From Isoetes taiwanensis (Eukaryota; Streptophyta; Lycopodiopsida; Isoetales; Isoetaceae): a stretch of 64,000 nt of DNA. The notes beneath the pieces were generated by a model, which was not told where the DNA came from, ran no database searches, and saw only the letters and a program-made list of their open reading frames with translations. Both the position numbers and the translations under genes were made by a program. The number at the start of each line of letters is the position of its first letter. Positions within the stretch are counted from its first letter, which is position 1. Location of the stretch: the NCBI GenBank assembly GCA_021234155.1, contig JAJEKV010000041.1:13456310-13520309 (forward strand). Reading direction: 5' to 3'. Below, piece by piece: positions 48,108 through 59,075 of this stretch.

Positions 48108-48432
48108 AAAAAAAGGGGAGACGGTGGAGAAAGAATGATAGGAAGGAAGGGAGATGGAAGGGAGGAGGGACGAGGGAAAGAGGCAAAGGAGCAAGGGAGA
48201 GGTAGGAGGGAAGGGGAGGAAGGAGGCACAAGGGAGAGGGGTAGAGAGGCAGTGGGATAGGGGAGGGAGAGGCATGAGAGAGGAGAGGGAAGGGGTTTAG
48301 GGAAAGGGGTTTATCTTTAGGCAAAGGGGCAAAAGATGGGGCAAAAGGGGTTTAGAAAGAGAGGGAGGGAGGGAGAAGATGATGGAAGGGAGGCAAAGGG
48401 AGGGTTAGGGGGCAAGAGTTTGGAGGGGAGAG
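48108..48432. repeat. Homopurine tract of about 325 bp
   Basis: The plus strand is almost wholly G/A with runs such as agggagggagggagaag and interspersed gggg. Only scattered pyrimidines interrupt it. Confidence 0.85.
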
Positions 48433-49805
48433 GATCTGCCTTTAAAAATATATAATTAAGAAATAAATATTATAAATTAAAGAAAGAAATTAAATTTCAT
48501 ATTAAAATTAAAAATTAAATATTATATTAATAAAATAAAATAAATTATTACTAAAATAAAATTCTCAACCTTCTCGACTCATTAGTCGAGAAGGCAGAAG
48601 GCCTTCACAAAAGATTGCAGTAGCTTTGAGAAGGAAAAAGGAAGAACTTTTTGTTAATAGCGATGATGAATCAGAAGCTTGGTTTCCAATCAGAAGCTTG
48701 GTTTCCTTGGTCGCTAAGGTGGTCGCTTCCTTAGCCGGCATCGCTGGCTTCACATCGCCTCCTATTTTCCAAATGTGCATCAAAACAACAGAATCTGCAA
48801 AAAAAGCCAGATCATAGCAAGAATTTATTTGGCTCTATACAAGCTTCCTCGTCTTCAAAAGCTCCAAATCTTGATCAACAAAGTCTTGGCGACATCAAAA
48901 TCGTCTTCACATCTTAGCTCGTTCATCCGAGAAGATGGAAAACGTGGTACACATGGTCTAACCTTTGGAAAGTGGTGTGAAATCCCATCGGGGAATCTGC
49001 AAACAGACACAGCGAACGGAGCCAAAAAGGGAAGCGAAACAGACCGGGTTGAGGGGGGCGCAGAGTGGAAGCGGCGAAGGTCGTGCACAAAGCCGGGCGA
49101 GGTCCCGGGGAAGGTGGGAAAGAAGCAAAGGATTAAGGATAGATTACAGATGTAGGATTAAGGAGGTGCCGGAAGAAGCAAAGGTGAGTGGCGAATCAGA
49201 GTTTCGATTGGGCTGTCGGAGGCAATCCAGAATAATACAGTGGGCTCAGTAATTGCCAGAGGCAGACCGGTGGGCTCTGGAATCTCTCACTCTCAGATCT
49301 ACATGCAGGAGCTGGAGCAGATTCAACACGGCAGGAGCAGATTCAACACTTACTCCAACACGGCAGGAGCAGATTCAACGGCTATGGCCCCATTAGGTCG
49401 GGTGCTTCAAACCTTTTGCTTCGCAAGCTCTCCGTCAAATCGGTTCTTCCTTGCGCTCTGCTTCAACTCTTACGCCCACGAGGGTCTACGCTTCAAATCG
49501 ATTCTTCTACTAAGAATTGGTTCTTCTCCAAATCAGTGCTCTTCTGGTTAGAGCTAGAAGGAAAACGGAGCTTTCGGCCCGGGCCTTGGTCGCATTGTAC
49601 CTCTGCAAATGTATGCCTGGAGATGGCGGATCTCAGGCCAGCGCCATAGCCGCTAAGCAGGCCTCAGTTCCGACGTCCTTAAGAGGCTCCCTGTTGTCGG
49701 ATACCCCTTGTCTGAATACTCTGTTTCTGACGAAAAATGGAGGGCAGAACAAGCTTCCACCATTTCGGCAAGAGCCGCCCAGAGCCCCATTCCATCATAC
49801 AGAAA

Positions 49806-49880
49806 AGTAGAGCAGAGCAAGGGAAGATGCAAGGCAAGCCGGAAGAGCAGAGCAAGGGAAGATGCAAGGCAAGCCGGAAG
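49806..49880. repeat. 35-bp tandem duplication in element B
   Basis: Two copies of gagcagagcaagggaagatg continuing caaggcaagccggaa. A second small repeat, aggagcagattcaacac, occurs three times at 49310-49380. Confidence 0.8.
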
Positions 49881-50121
49881 CTGGAAGCTGGGTCCGGCAT
49901 TGTGTACAAGTTGCTTATTGCTTATTGCCGGAAAGCCCATTATACAGAAATCAAAGGTGTTCGCTGCCTTAAACTGGCCCATGAACAGATCGATGAAGAG
50001 AGCTCCCATCAACGACTGTATATCAGAGAGATTCAGTGGGTATGCTGAAGATTTGCTGAAGGTATCGAGGATGCTAACACTCCGGAAGCAGATTAGAGCC
50101 ACTCAGAAGAACAGACCCAAA

Positions 50122-50617
50122 GGTATGTACCAAATTTTAAATTTCAAGTATAGGCGGGAAAAAAAGGCGGGGTAAACATTAAAAAGGGTAAACATTAATA
50201 TAAAAAAAACGCGGGGTAAACATTAATATATTAAAAAGGGTAAACATTAAAATAAAAAAAATGCCTCGTTCAAAAATAGGAGAGGGTCCATTTGTTTTCT
50301 ATACGTATACCTAGAAAATACATAGCATATAGTGTCCATTCCAAGATACATAAGGAGGGTCTATTTTTTCGTAGAAAATATAAGGGGATGGTTTATTTTT
50401 TCGTAGAGAATATATGGTGTCCATTGGAAAAAATACATAAGATATTTTTTGGTCTTTGGAGTTATGGCGTTAGGGAGCTATTTCCAAGTGGTACATAGTG
50501 TCCATTGGAGCTATGGCGTTGGGGAGCTTCTTCCAAGTGGTACAAAAGGAACTTCTGTCGCAAAGGTATGTACCAAAGTTTAAAATTCAATCATGGGCGG
50601 GAAAAAAAGGCGGGGTA
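50122..50617. repeat. Direct repeats in element B
   Basis: A ~52-bp segment from ggtatgtaccaaattttaaa to aaaggcgggg at 50122 recurs at 50565. Between them are degenerate repeats of ggtaaacattaatataaaaa and of gtagaaaatacataag-type sequence. Confidence 0.7.
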
Positions 50618-50989
50618 TTAGAAAAAAAGGGGTAAAATAATACGTTGAAAAAGACACAAAATGGGGACAAGTACATATTAATATATAGGTCTAATGCTTA
50701 TTAATAGATTTAATGCATAGTAGGTTATAATGTGCATTATAGGTGCATATGTTGCTATTTACATGTGCATTAGGCATTACTCTTTACATAGCTAAATATG
50801 AGCCCAATGGTCCCCTCTTCATATAGCTATATGGTATGGTCTATTAGAAAGGGGGAGGGTCCATCGGATATGTGTCCATTAGATAATACATGGGGAGGGT
50901 CTATTTTTTATGGAAAATACGTAGGAAATTTATGGGGAGGGTATTTTTTCATAGAAAATACATAGGATGTTTGAAGGTTATTCATTTTC

Positions 50990-51855
50990 GACCTTCTCGG
51001 ACTCTGAGCTTTGAAATTGCCCTTTTTTTTCGACTTGCGAGTCGAGAAAGGCCCTCAAACTTGCATTTTTCGCTTTGAGCTGCCTTTCTCGACTCGCGAG
51101 TCGAGAAAGGCCTTCTGACCCATAAAACCTGTGTTTCTCGCTTTGAGCTGCCTTTCTCGACTCGCGAGTCGAGAAAGGCCTTCTGACCCATAAAACCCGT
51201 TTTACGGCTTTGAGTCGCCTTTCTCGACCCTGGTGAAAGACCTCCCGGCTATAAAACGTGTTTTTAAGCTTTGGTTTGCCTTTCTCGACTTCAGCCAGTG
51301 AGAAAGACCTAAACCCCTAAAACTTGCATTTTTTAAACGAGAACGCCTTTCATTTCGCGGTGAAAGACTTCATTCCATAAAACTGGTTCACGGCTTTGAG
51401 AGTTGCCTGCGACTCGTGAGTCGGCGAAGACCTCCCAAACCTAAAACTTGCATTTTAAACTTTGGTGCCTTTCTCGACTTCCTTGGTCGAGAAAGACCTC
51501 TATAAAACACTGGTTTTACGGCTTTGGTACGCCTTTCTCGACTCAGCGAAAGTCGAAGAAGACTCCCATTTCTAAAACTTGCATTTTTAACTTTGAGCTG
51601 CCTTTCTCGACCGCGGTCGAGAAAGGCCTTCCGACCCATAAAACCCGTGTTTCGGCTTTGAGCCCTTTCGACTCACGAAGTCGAGAAAGGCCTTCGACCC
51701 ATAAAACCCGGTTTTCGGAGCCTTTTCTCGACCTCATGAGTCGAAAAGGCCTTCCTCGACCTAAAACTTGCATTTTTCGCTTTTTGCCTTTCGACTTCGA
51801 AGTCGAAAAGGCCTTCATTTAAAACCCCATTTTCCCTTTGAGCTGCCTTTCTCAT
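50990..51855. repeat. Array of about 14 palindrome-centred units in element B
   Basis: Units of about 60-68 bp each hold a palindrome whose core is CTCGACTCGCGAGTCGAG flanked by GCCTTT and AAAGGC. Two adjacent units (51080-51112 and 51149-51181) hold a perfect 30-bp palindrome. Spacers carry TTTGAGCTGCC on the left and TTCTGACCCATAAAAC on the right. Units at about 51217, 51279, 51344, 51404, 51464, 51530, 51598, 51662, 51718 and 51783 are degenerate. The same motif occurs in element A. Confidence 0.88.
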
Positions 51856-53723
51856 GCCTGTATTTTTCAAAAATGGCCCTAAAAACTATGTTTTATTATT
51901 TTTTTTTTTGCATGTAGCATCACTTGACTAATTTGATTTTGTCTCTTGCAGTCCTTATCTCGACCAAATAGTACATGCTTGGGAGCAATGAAAAGATCAT
52001 TTCATTAAAGAAAGATGCCGAGAAGAGGGTGGTGACATCAGTTGGACATACAAGCACGAGCCCAAAAGGAACTCCTCATACAAATTTCTATCGCCAGTGA
52101 AGTTGTCTGGACTAGGAGAGAGCTCCACGCGCCCTTTGCACTAGGTGGTTCATGTGTGAAGAGGGTGTAATGATTGTGCCCATACGACCACTATGGTCTC
52201 TTCACCCACTGTAATATATATTGTAATGAGCCCATTTATAAATATAAGGTATCTCAAAACTAGTATTTTTGGGTGATTAAGTAAACGATTTGCATAATTT
52301 TTGTTGGAATTTGTGATCTATTGTCTACCCACCTAAGAAAATAGAGCCAAAATGTTCAACTAAGAATCTTTTTCAATTAGAACTTGATAGGTCTAATGCA
52401 TGTTTGCGTTGCATTGTTCTTGTTCTCGACACGCTATCCAAGAAAACTGGAAGAAAAGCTTGGATGCACACTAATAGACAAAAATTCCAATTATGGCCAG
52501 TTTTCGGGTCGGGGTGCTTCTTTTTGTGTAAATTAACAGGGTTCCGAAAAAAAATGGGAATGGAATGAGTCCCACTTTAATTAAATACGACTTCATGACA
52601 ATTTATTTGTCCAGCATTGTTTGCAAAAACATCACGAGTTTTTGTTGAGCAAGGGAGTTAATTTGTCAAAACATGTGTTTTGGTCTGATGGATGTGCCTC
52701 CCAGTTCAAATCTTCTAGAGCTTTCTACTTCTTAGGCAGATTCTACAAGCTGAAGGGGATTAAGATGCAGTGGAACTTTTTTGCCACATCACATGGTAAA
52801 GGGGAACATGACGGGGTTGGAGCTGTCATCAAAAGAATATTGACGAGTGAAATGCTTAAAAGGGACAGCACACCCTTGAGGAATGCTGAAGATGTTGTCA
52901 ACTTTCTTATTTCTTATTTCAGTTGCAAACAAACTTCAAAGGAAAGCAACACACAAAGGTATTAGTTTTATTCCATAGTGTTGAGTAATTTTATACTGAA
53001 ATTCTTTCTTACACCCAAAACCGTTTATTTTAGGTCTGGCTTGTTAAGTTGGGTGATGTGAACAGAGATTTGCCATATGAATGTGATACTTTAGCAGGCA
53101 CAAAAAAGATTCGCACAATCAGGCCTTACTGCCAAGATAGGCCAACTGAAATGGCACATAGGCATCTCTCATGCTTTTGCAGATTTTGTTGGAGAGAATT
53201 ATGGTCTAAACGTAGACATGCATCTCGGCTTGGAGATTATTCATTGTCAACCCTGATTCCTATGGTCTTCGAGTAGGAGTCTCTTGTCCACCATGTGCAG
53301 TATGAGGGGGACAATCAATGGAAAGCAGAAATGGTTGAAGTAGGTGATAACTTTGTTGTGAATGCAGAGGAAGGAAATGATGAGAATGTGGATTTCTGGA
53401 TAATCAAGTGCATTGAACCTAAACATATTGTGCAGCATGCATTCAAGGACTATTGGGGGTCTAAGTTCAACAGGCAGCAGGTTGTCTTGTCAGGTAAGTA
53501 TTAAAAGTTCATCGGAGATGGTAAGTATGAGCTGTTAGACAATATGCCTGATGTAACTTGCTATACACACCTTGTAGTTTGTGCAAAGGTTGAATTGCAG
53601 GCTGCACATGGTGAAAAGGGTGTGTTCTGCCTCTCAGACGATGCGCATGAGCAGATTATTGAATATTTGCCTCCTCCTTCATCCGAGGCACTCGCTGCCA
53701 GCCCTAGTACAGAGGAGGATTGA

Positions 53724-54689
53724 TGCAGTGAAGTATGCTCAAATGTTGCAGATTTCTGCATATATGTTATCATTGTATGCATATACATTGTAAACTTGGA
53801 CAACTGTATATATCATTTCTGCATATACATTGTAAACTTGGGCAACTGTTTCTTCTATCAAAATAGTGAACTCTGTATGTGAATAGGTTGCTGGTAACAA
53901 AACCATATGGTTCATGTGTTGTTTCAACCTTTTTCTTCTATCAATAGTAACAGAACCATATTGTTTCAACCATTGTTATCAAAAATTTAAAGTGTTTTAA
54001 TATATCAAGTGTTTCAATATTGATCAAGTGTCTTCCTTTTTCTTGCTTTTCTTGTTGGGTGCCTGGATTGTCAACTACTGTAAGGAACTAGTGTATGGAA
54101 CAAGTGTTTAAATAATGAAGTGAATAAGTGTTTAAGTAATGAAGTTCTACAAGTAAACAAGTCCATTATTTCCTATCATCCTAGATCAGTCATTCTATAA
54201 TGTTTAAGTTTGTTGATAAATAATGTTTAAGTGTCTTGATTATTTCATCAAGTGATGTTGTTTAAATATTTCGAGTTCAATAACTTGTGTATCTATTGTT
54301 TAAATTTGGTTTTTCTGGCACCCCAAAAACTTTTGATTTTTACTTTAACTTGATTTCCTAAGATTTCGAGGGTTTTGGCGGTCGGAAAACAATTCCAATT
54401 TGCCAAAAATCAGGAAACTGTTCTCAACTTTGATTTGGGGTTTCAATTTTCCCCCTTTCTGATTTCGGCCCTTCTAATCCGGCATGCATGTGCGATGATG
54501 AAGGGCATGGAGGACGGGTGGCGTAGCTAGGAGCTTTTTAATGTCTCTGTTTCAGGCTCTACACTCTGTCTCCTTCTCCGATTCCAGCTGGATGCCATGA
54601 TCCGTATCCAAGCTCGTAGGAAAGTTTTTCTGATGATTTTTAATCGTGCGGAGGAGCCAAAATTCAGCCTTTCTTAAATTTGGCCATTG
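53724..54689. other. AT-rich 3' flank, no gene seen
   Basis: The presumed 3' region of the transposase-like gene, then AT-rich DNA with degenerate aagtgtttaa repeats (53990-54290). Confidence 0.5.
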
Positions 54690-54697
54690 GCCGGATC

Positions 54698-55326
54698 CCC
54701 GGGGGGTTCACCTAGATTATGGGGTATGAAACATGTGAGTGCATCAAATGGGTTTTTTTATTGCCTCTCTGGTACCGTATACTTAAGAAAAATATAAGGT
54801 TTTTATAGTTTGAATGCCGTAGGATACCAGAGGGAGTGTGGTGGCGCCAGTGTTCGATTCGTATTCATACTATAAGAGTCTGTCATTTTTGGTGAGCTTC
54901 TACTGTTTTGGCTGCTTCATCTATTTCATATTATAAGATTGATTATAGGCTAGCTTATGAAGAGCTAAGACATCCAGACATAGTGAATTTTATGTTTTAA
55001 TTTTAAACAACTAAGTTAACATCGAGTTTACTTATTAAAATCACAATATAATGAATCAACTTCAACTCATACTAATCACATTACATTTTGGTACAGATAA
55101 TATACTTCAAGTTAATAATATAGAAGATATCGTATATATATGGAAGGAGTTATCAAGTAAAAGTGTTTTGGGCAAGTAATTATATGATATGGGCTGCATT
55201 CTTTTACAAATAATGTAGTCGTATACAAAGGGGTTTTCATATCAAACTGTCGTATACAATGGTTTTTTTGGCAACCTAAGGAACGCACATGGCATATATA
55301 CCTATAATAGAGGTGAATTCCCCGGG
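54698..55326. mobile_element. 629-bp MITE-like DNA transposon
   Basis: Imperfect TIRs start CCCGGGGGGTTCACCTAGAT (left) and CCCGGGGAATTCACCTCTAT (right, inverted) and extend to about 35 bp (…CATG). The 8-bp direct repeat GCCGGATC flanks it (54690-54697 and 55327-55334). The 8-bp size suggests a hAT-like mechanism, though the TIR start is unusual for that group. No transposase inside. Confidence 0.72.
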
Positions 55327-55334
55327 GCCGGATC

Positions 55335-55894
55335 ATTTTAGGGCAGCATAGAAGCAGGTATTGTCTTACCCTCATGTTCTTTGTTAACTGGTTTGTCCGA
55401 GGTTGCATGAGCAGGGATTTTGCACCGTTTCGGCAAAATAAGAGGATTTCAGAGCATTTTTCAGCAAGTTTTTTCCTGCATCGGCCCTGCATCAACTCTA
55501 TCTAATTGTAGAAAACTAGGCATGGCCTTTACAGTATTAAAAACAACCTCCTGCTAATTTCCGGAGTAAGCATTTGATTTGATTTTCCTGGATTTATTTT
55601 GTATTCCTGCACGAATCCTGGAATTTTATATTAATAGGCTGTTTGTTTATATATTCGACGTTAGAAGGACAAAAATTGTGTTTGCGCTGATGGTTTTAAT
55701 CTGAGCTCTCCCAGCTTAAGTACACAAGAGGAAACCAGATATTTCTTTTTTTGTGGTGCAAAATAGGTTTGTCATTTGCTCCCTTTTTTATATGTTTATC
55801 TAGAGTTTCTAAGGTAAATGTTGGTACTATGATGCTTTATGTCATGCATAATCCTCTCACCTCAAATTTTATGGCCCTTACTTGGTCCTGCTAG
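55335..55894. other. Intergenic DNA, no gene seen
   Basis: AT-rich sequence between the MITE and the second LINE. The 5' limit of the LINE may lie in this stretch. Confidence 0.4.
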
Positions 55895-58800
55895 ATGCTA
55901 TGTTGTAGCGATACCCTATTTGAACTTACACCTATCTGTCGACAGTTGCTTTTGCTCTGCAGTATCTTTGACCTGGTAATCTGCAATGGACTGGCACAGT
56001 GGCCTTCCACCCGCAAGAGCACTTGTAGGCAGGAAAACCAGGGGGGCGGATCTAGTGTGGTGGACTATGTGTTGGTGCCTGAGCAGGATATGCATGTCAT
56101 CAAGCACTTTCAGGTGGGAACAACTAATCGGGATGAAGAGATCGACTCAGACCACTTACCACTTTACTTGAAGTTGGCTTGGCAGGTTGTGCGAACCCCC
56201 GGTGCAACAACTCCTCACATGCCTCAGCTGCGATTGGATTATGAACATGCAGGGGCTTATGCCCAGATGCTTATAGATGACCTGGCAGAAATTTTGCAAT
56301 ATCCTACACTAGAGCAAATGATGCCTACCGGTGACCCGATGTGCTTAGGATCTGCCCGGCAGAGGTGCTTTGGGATAAGCCGCCATGACGGCACCTCCAA
56401 GAACACAACCTTCCCACGTAATCAATGGTTTGATGCGAGTGCAAAGGAACACAAACGCCGGCTCCCAAAGTCACGAACCCTACATGCGGTCGACAAGATG
56501 CATCTTCCTTAAAGCTAAGAAAGCCGGTACATTGTAAATTTACATCAAAGGGAAATGTTTTACCTCACAGAACGTCACCCCAGGGACCTTCTTGCGAAAG
56601 GGTTCTTAGAAAGCCGCATCTGACCCACCAGGGGAATATCACTCCCGAAAGCGAAGGAGGCAATACTTGCAACAACTATACGACCCTCGTGGTGCACATG
56701 CAAAGATACCCTTGCAAGAAGGCCCGCTTTGGAAATCACAGATTTGGACGTGAAACAAGGCTTACAACGCCTTGCCAATGGGAAAGCCCCAGACTTGGAT
56801 GGTATACAGTAGAATTGCTTAAGTGGGCGGGGTCGTCCATAATACCGGTCTGACCGCCTTTGTTCAACAAGGCATTACAGGAAGGCTTCCCGCCGCAAAG
56901 GACCAATAGCGAGTTGTTCCCATCTATAAGGTAGGTGACCCACATTTGACCCAATTACCGAACAATCATGGTCAGGTTGGTGTTTGCAAACCGCTTTTGC
57001 CTTCTCGGCAAGAGTTGACGGGATCGCGGCGGCGAGAGGTGCGGGCCCTCACCCAGCAGGATTCGACCCCGACACTCAACCATTGACCACATCTTCACGC
57101 TCGCGAACTCTTATTGAAGACAGCAGAACTGCCGTCCGGATCTATATTGTTGCTTTGTGGATTTTGGCGAAGCGTTTGACAACGTGCCTCGGAAAAACTA
57201 TGGGCAAGACCGCAAAGTGGGGTTCCCCTGTAGATTTGCGAAATGCGATTAATACGAGCTATATGAAAGATGCTCGGGTCGGTTGCAGCAGACAAGCCAA
57301 CCTTTTGATAGTAGTATCGGGGTTCGCTCGGGGGATGCCCTCTCTCCCCAACATTGTTTGGGCTTTATATTGATCAATTGGAGAGCCTTCTTTGCTGATA
57401 ATGGGGGCGATGGAGCTCACCTTCTCTATCGGATCATCGGGGCGGTTAATATATGCTGATGATGTGGACCTCTAGCTTACACACCAGCGGACATGCAACG
57501 ACATCTCGATGCCCCGGACACGTACGCCAGCCGATATATACAGCGTCAACCCAGCCAAGACTAAGGTGGTTTTCATATCATCTTCACGTCGGTAGGGTCC
57601 CCTCCCCTTCGATTACCAAGGCGGAATGTGGAAGTTGCATCCACATACAAGTATTTGGGAGTGGAGTTTCCTTCTACTATGCACCGGGACACATCCATAC
57701 GGCCACGAGTGACGGCTAGGGAAGGCACTATATGCAATGCAAAACAATAGTCATAGAGCGGAGTTGTATGATTGGGCCCATCGGTCACACACCCTTCAAG
57801 GTCTTAGTAGAGCCCGTTCTTTTTATACGGGGTGGAAGTATGGGGCCCGAAAGCAGGTCCGAAAGCCTTCTTAGTACGAGCACTAGGGGTGAAGTCCACA
57901 ATCCCATATCAAATTCTACTTGCTAGAGACAAGATTCTTGCCTCTTCGAGGGCCCCTTGATCGCCACATTGTCTATCTTCGAAGGTGGTCAATATGGATG
58001 ATGCTCGTCTCCCTAAGCTAGCTTATATCATGGCAATGGGGCACGCGGCCCTCAAGGCCTCTTTGGAGGGAAAAGAGAGCTCAATGGTTGGCTAGATGGA
58101 ATGTGCGGGGACCACGTGCATACATATGCAAACAGAGGCGATCGCCATAGCTTGAGGCAATATCTTGACGCTTGCTTCCTCAACAAGCTTTGGGATGCCA
58201 ATGCCCTTGAACATGTCAAGACAAACACACTATCGGCACCACATAAATCCCACATTGGAGCGAGGCCCGCAATGCTACCGTACATGAAAAGGCGCAGACT
58301 CATTGCCTCCATTCGCCGCAGGGGCACATCATCTTCGAATTGAGATGGGCGATGGATTGGTGAGCCCCCACGCCCGGGCGAGGGCTCTGTCAATGCCGCC
58401 AAATGGGAGTCATTGAGGATGAATCTCATACCCTTCAAAGTTGCCCAACATATGATCAAATTCGGACGCTGCTATCTTTGAGTTGGTCGGGCCGGCCAGC
58501 CATTACATGTGACATTGAGCCACGCGGCATCCGTGCGGTCTTTGGGATCATACCTTCGAGAGGTTATGGACATGCGAGATCAGCTATGTCCTCGGGCACA
58601 CACTTGACATGTATATATACATTGATGTATACTTTGTGCGGTTTGACGGCATTCTTATTATTGCCCGCGGTTTTTCCCTCGAAAATCCTTTCTGGCGGGG
58701 TTTTAACCGACGATAATAAGTTTGTTAAGCCCTTAGGGTCCCATAGGCCGATTGGCCTCAGTGGACGATAAAAAATCATTCTCATTCTCATTCTATCGCA
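55895..58800 (+). mobile_element. Non-LTR retrotransposon with microsatellite tail, probably 5' truncated
   Basis: A plus-strand pol: the endonuclease C-terminal part (DLVICNGLAQWPS, SSVVDYVLVPEQDMHVIKHF, SDHLPLYLKL) is followed by reverse transcriptase fragments (VVPIYKVGDPHLTQLPNNH, CPLSPTLFGLYIDQLESLL, LIYADDVDL). A C-terminal region has VIEDESHTLQSCPTYDQIR. The 3' end is a short repeat ATTCTCATTCTCATTCT instead of poly(A), as in RTE-like clades. Numerous frame breaks. It is clearly not the L1 type at 39095. Clade assignment is tentative. Confidence 0.75.
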
Positions 58801-59075
58801 TTTGTTAACATGGCCATGTGAACTATCATCATATGGTTACCATAGTTTAGAAGAAGATGGAGGATTCTGACATTGCTTACATCTTTTAAAGATTTCTGAT
58901 GTGCAGAGCTTGAAAGGCCTTCATGCAGCAAAATATGAAGGAAGTTAAAGTGGTTTCCATCAAATTTGTTTGGTTTTTCTATACCTATTGCATATGAGAT
59001 TGAGGCCATCAACACCCTTAACTTAGACATGGACATGACAGGGACAAAGAGCTAAGCTCTGATAACCAACTTGAC
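58800..59075 (-). pseudogene. Copia-like gag start and primer-binding-site remnant
   Basis: The minus strand reads MSMSKLRVLMASIS and KPNKFDGNHFNFLHILLHEGL, resembling Copia Gag N termini, just downstream of GGTTATCAGAGCTTAG, which is close to the tRNA-Met primer-binding site. No LTR pair was found. Probably an old fragment. Confidence 0.4.

Larger units (their letters stand above)
47999..52593. mobile_element. Element B: 4.6-kb non-autonomous relative of element A, inserted at CATG
   Basis: Ends AAGTCACATTTAATTAAAG and its inverted partner AAGTCGTATTTAATTAAAG; CATG flanks at 47995-47998 and 52594-52597. The left 70 bp and right ~200 bp match element A. The interior has no transposase. It contains a homopurine tract (48108-48432), several direct repeats and the CTCGACT palindrome array (50990-51855). 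Clean removal restores the host codon (CAT-GAC) and reading frame. Confidence 0.85.
45931..53723 (+). pseudogene. Transposase-like gene with DFAENF, SDGxxSQFK and HGKGxxDG motifs, split by element B
   Basis: Coding blocks: 45931-46101 (possible exon 1), 46229-46891 (helix-turn-helix-like SRVAKTLNIKRRTVYAALDK, then DREKIYSYWVSNTRVSPNKK), 47045-47458 (RLKDRETCMCIYHMKMEF, CKCSICG), 47575-47998 (VVSVIDFAENFSFKVQQEIQ, FYISDDKKH), 52598-52960 (FWSDGCASQFKSSRAFYFLG, FFATSHGKGEHDGVGAVIKR) and 53033-53723 (CDTLAGTKKIRTIRP, LSCFCRFCW). The order matches an uncharacterised transposase-derived family I know mainly from animals; the Asp residues in DFAEN, SDG and HGKGxxDG are candidate catalytic residues. 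Without element B the frame runs SDDKKH-DNLFVQHCLQKHHEFL. In-frame stops near 47175 and 53505 suggest decay. It ends PSTEED-stop. Confidence 0.62.

Noticed and set aside
48022-48324. Pro/Leu/Ser-rich open frame on the minus strand
   Set aside because: Translation of the homopurine tract's complement.
51388-51822. Open frames across the palindrome array on both strands
   Set aside because: Low-complexity translations of the repeats.
50990-51855. Regular repeats and spacers resembling a CRISPR array
   Set aside because: Spacers are themselves similar to each other, units are palindromic and degenerate, and the setting is a plant transposon.
51960-52180. Possible HAD-like tail in element B (PYLDQIVHAWEQ)
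   Set aside because: Too short, with stops, and no upstream HAD motifs in element B.
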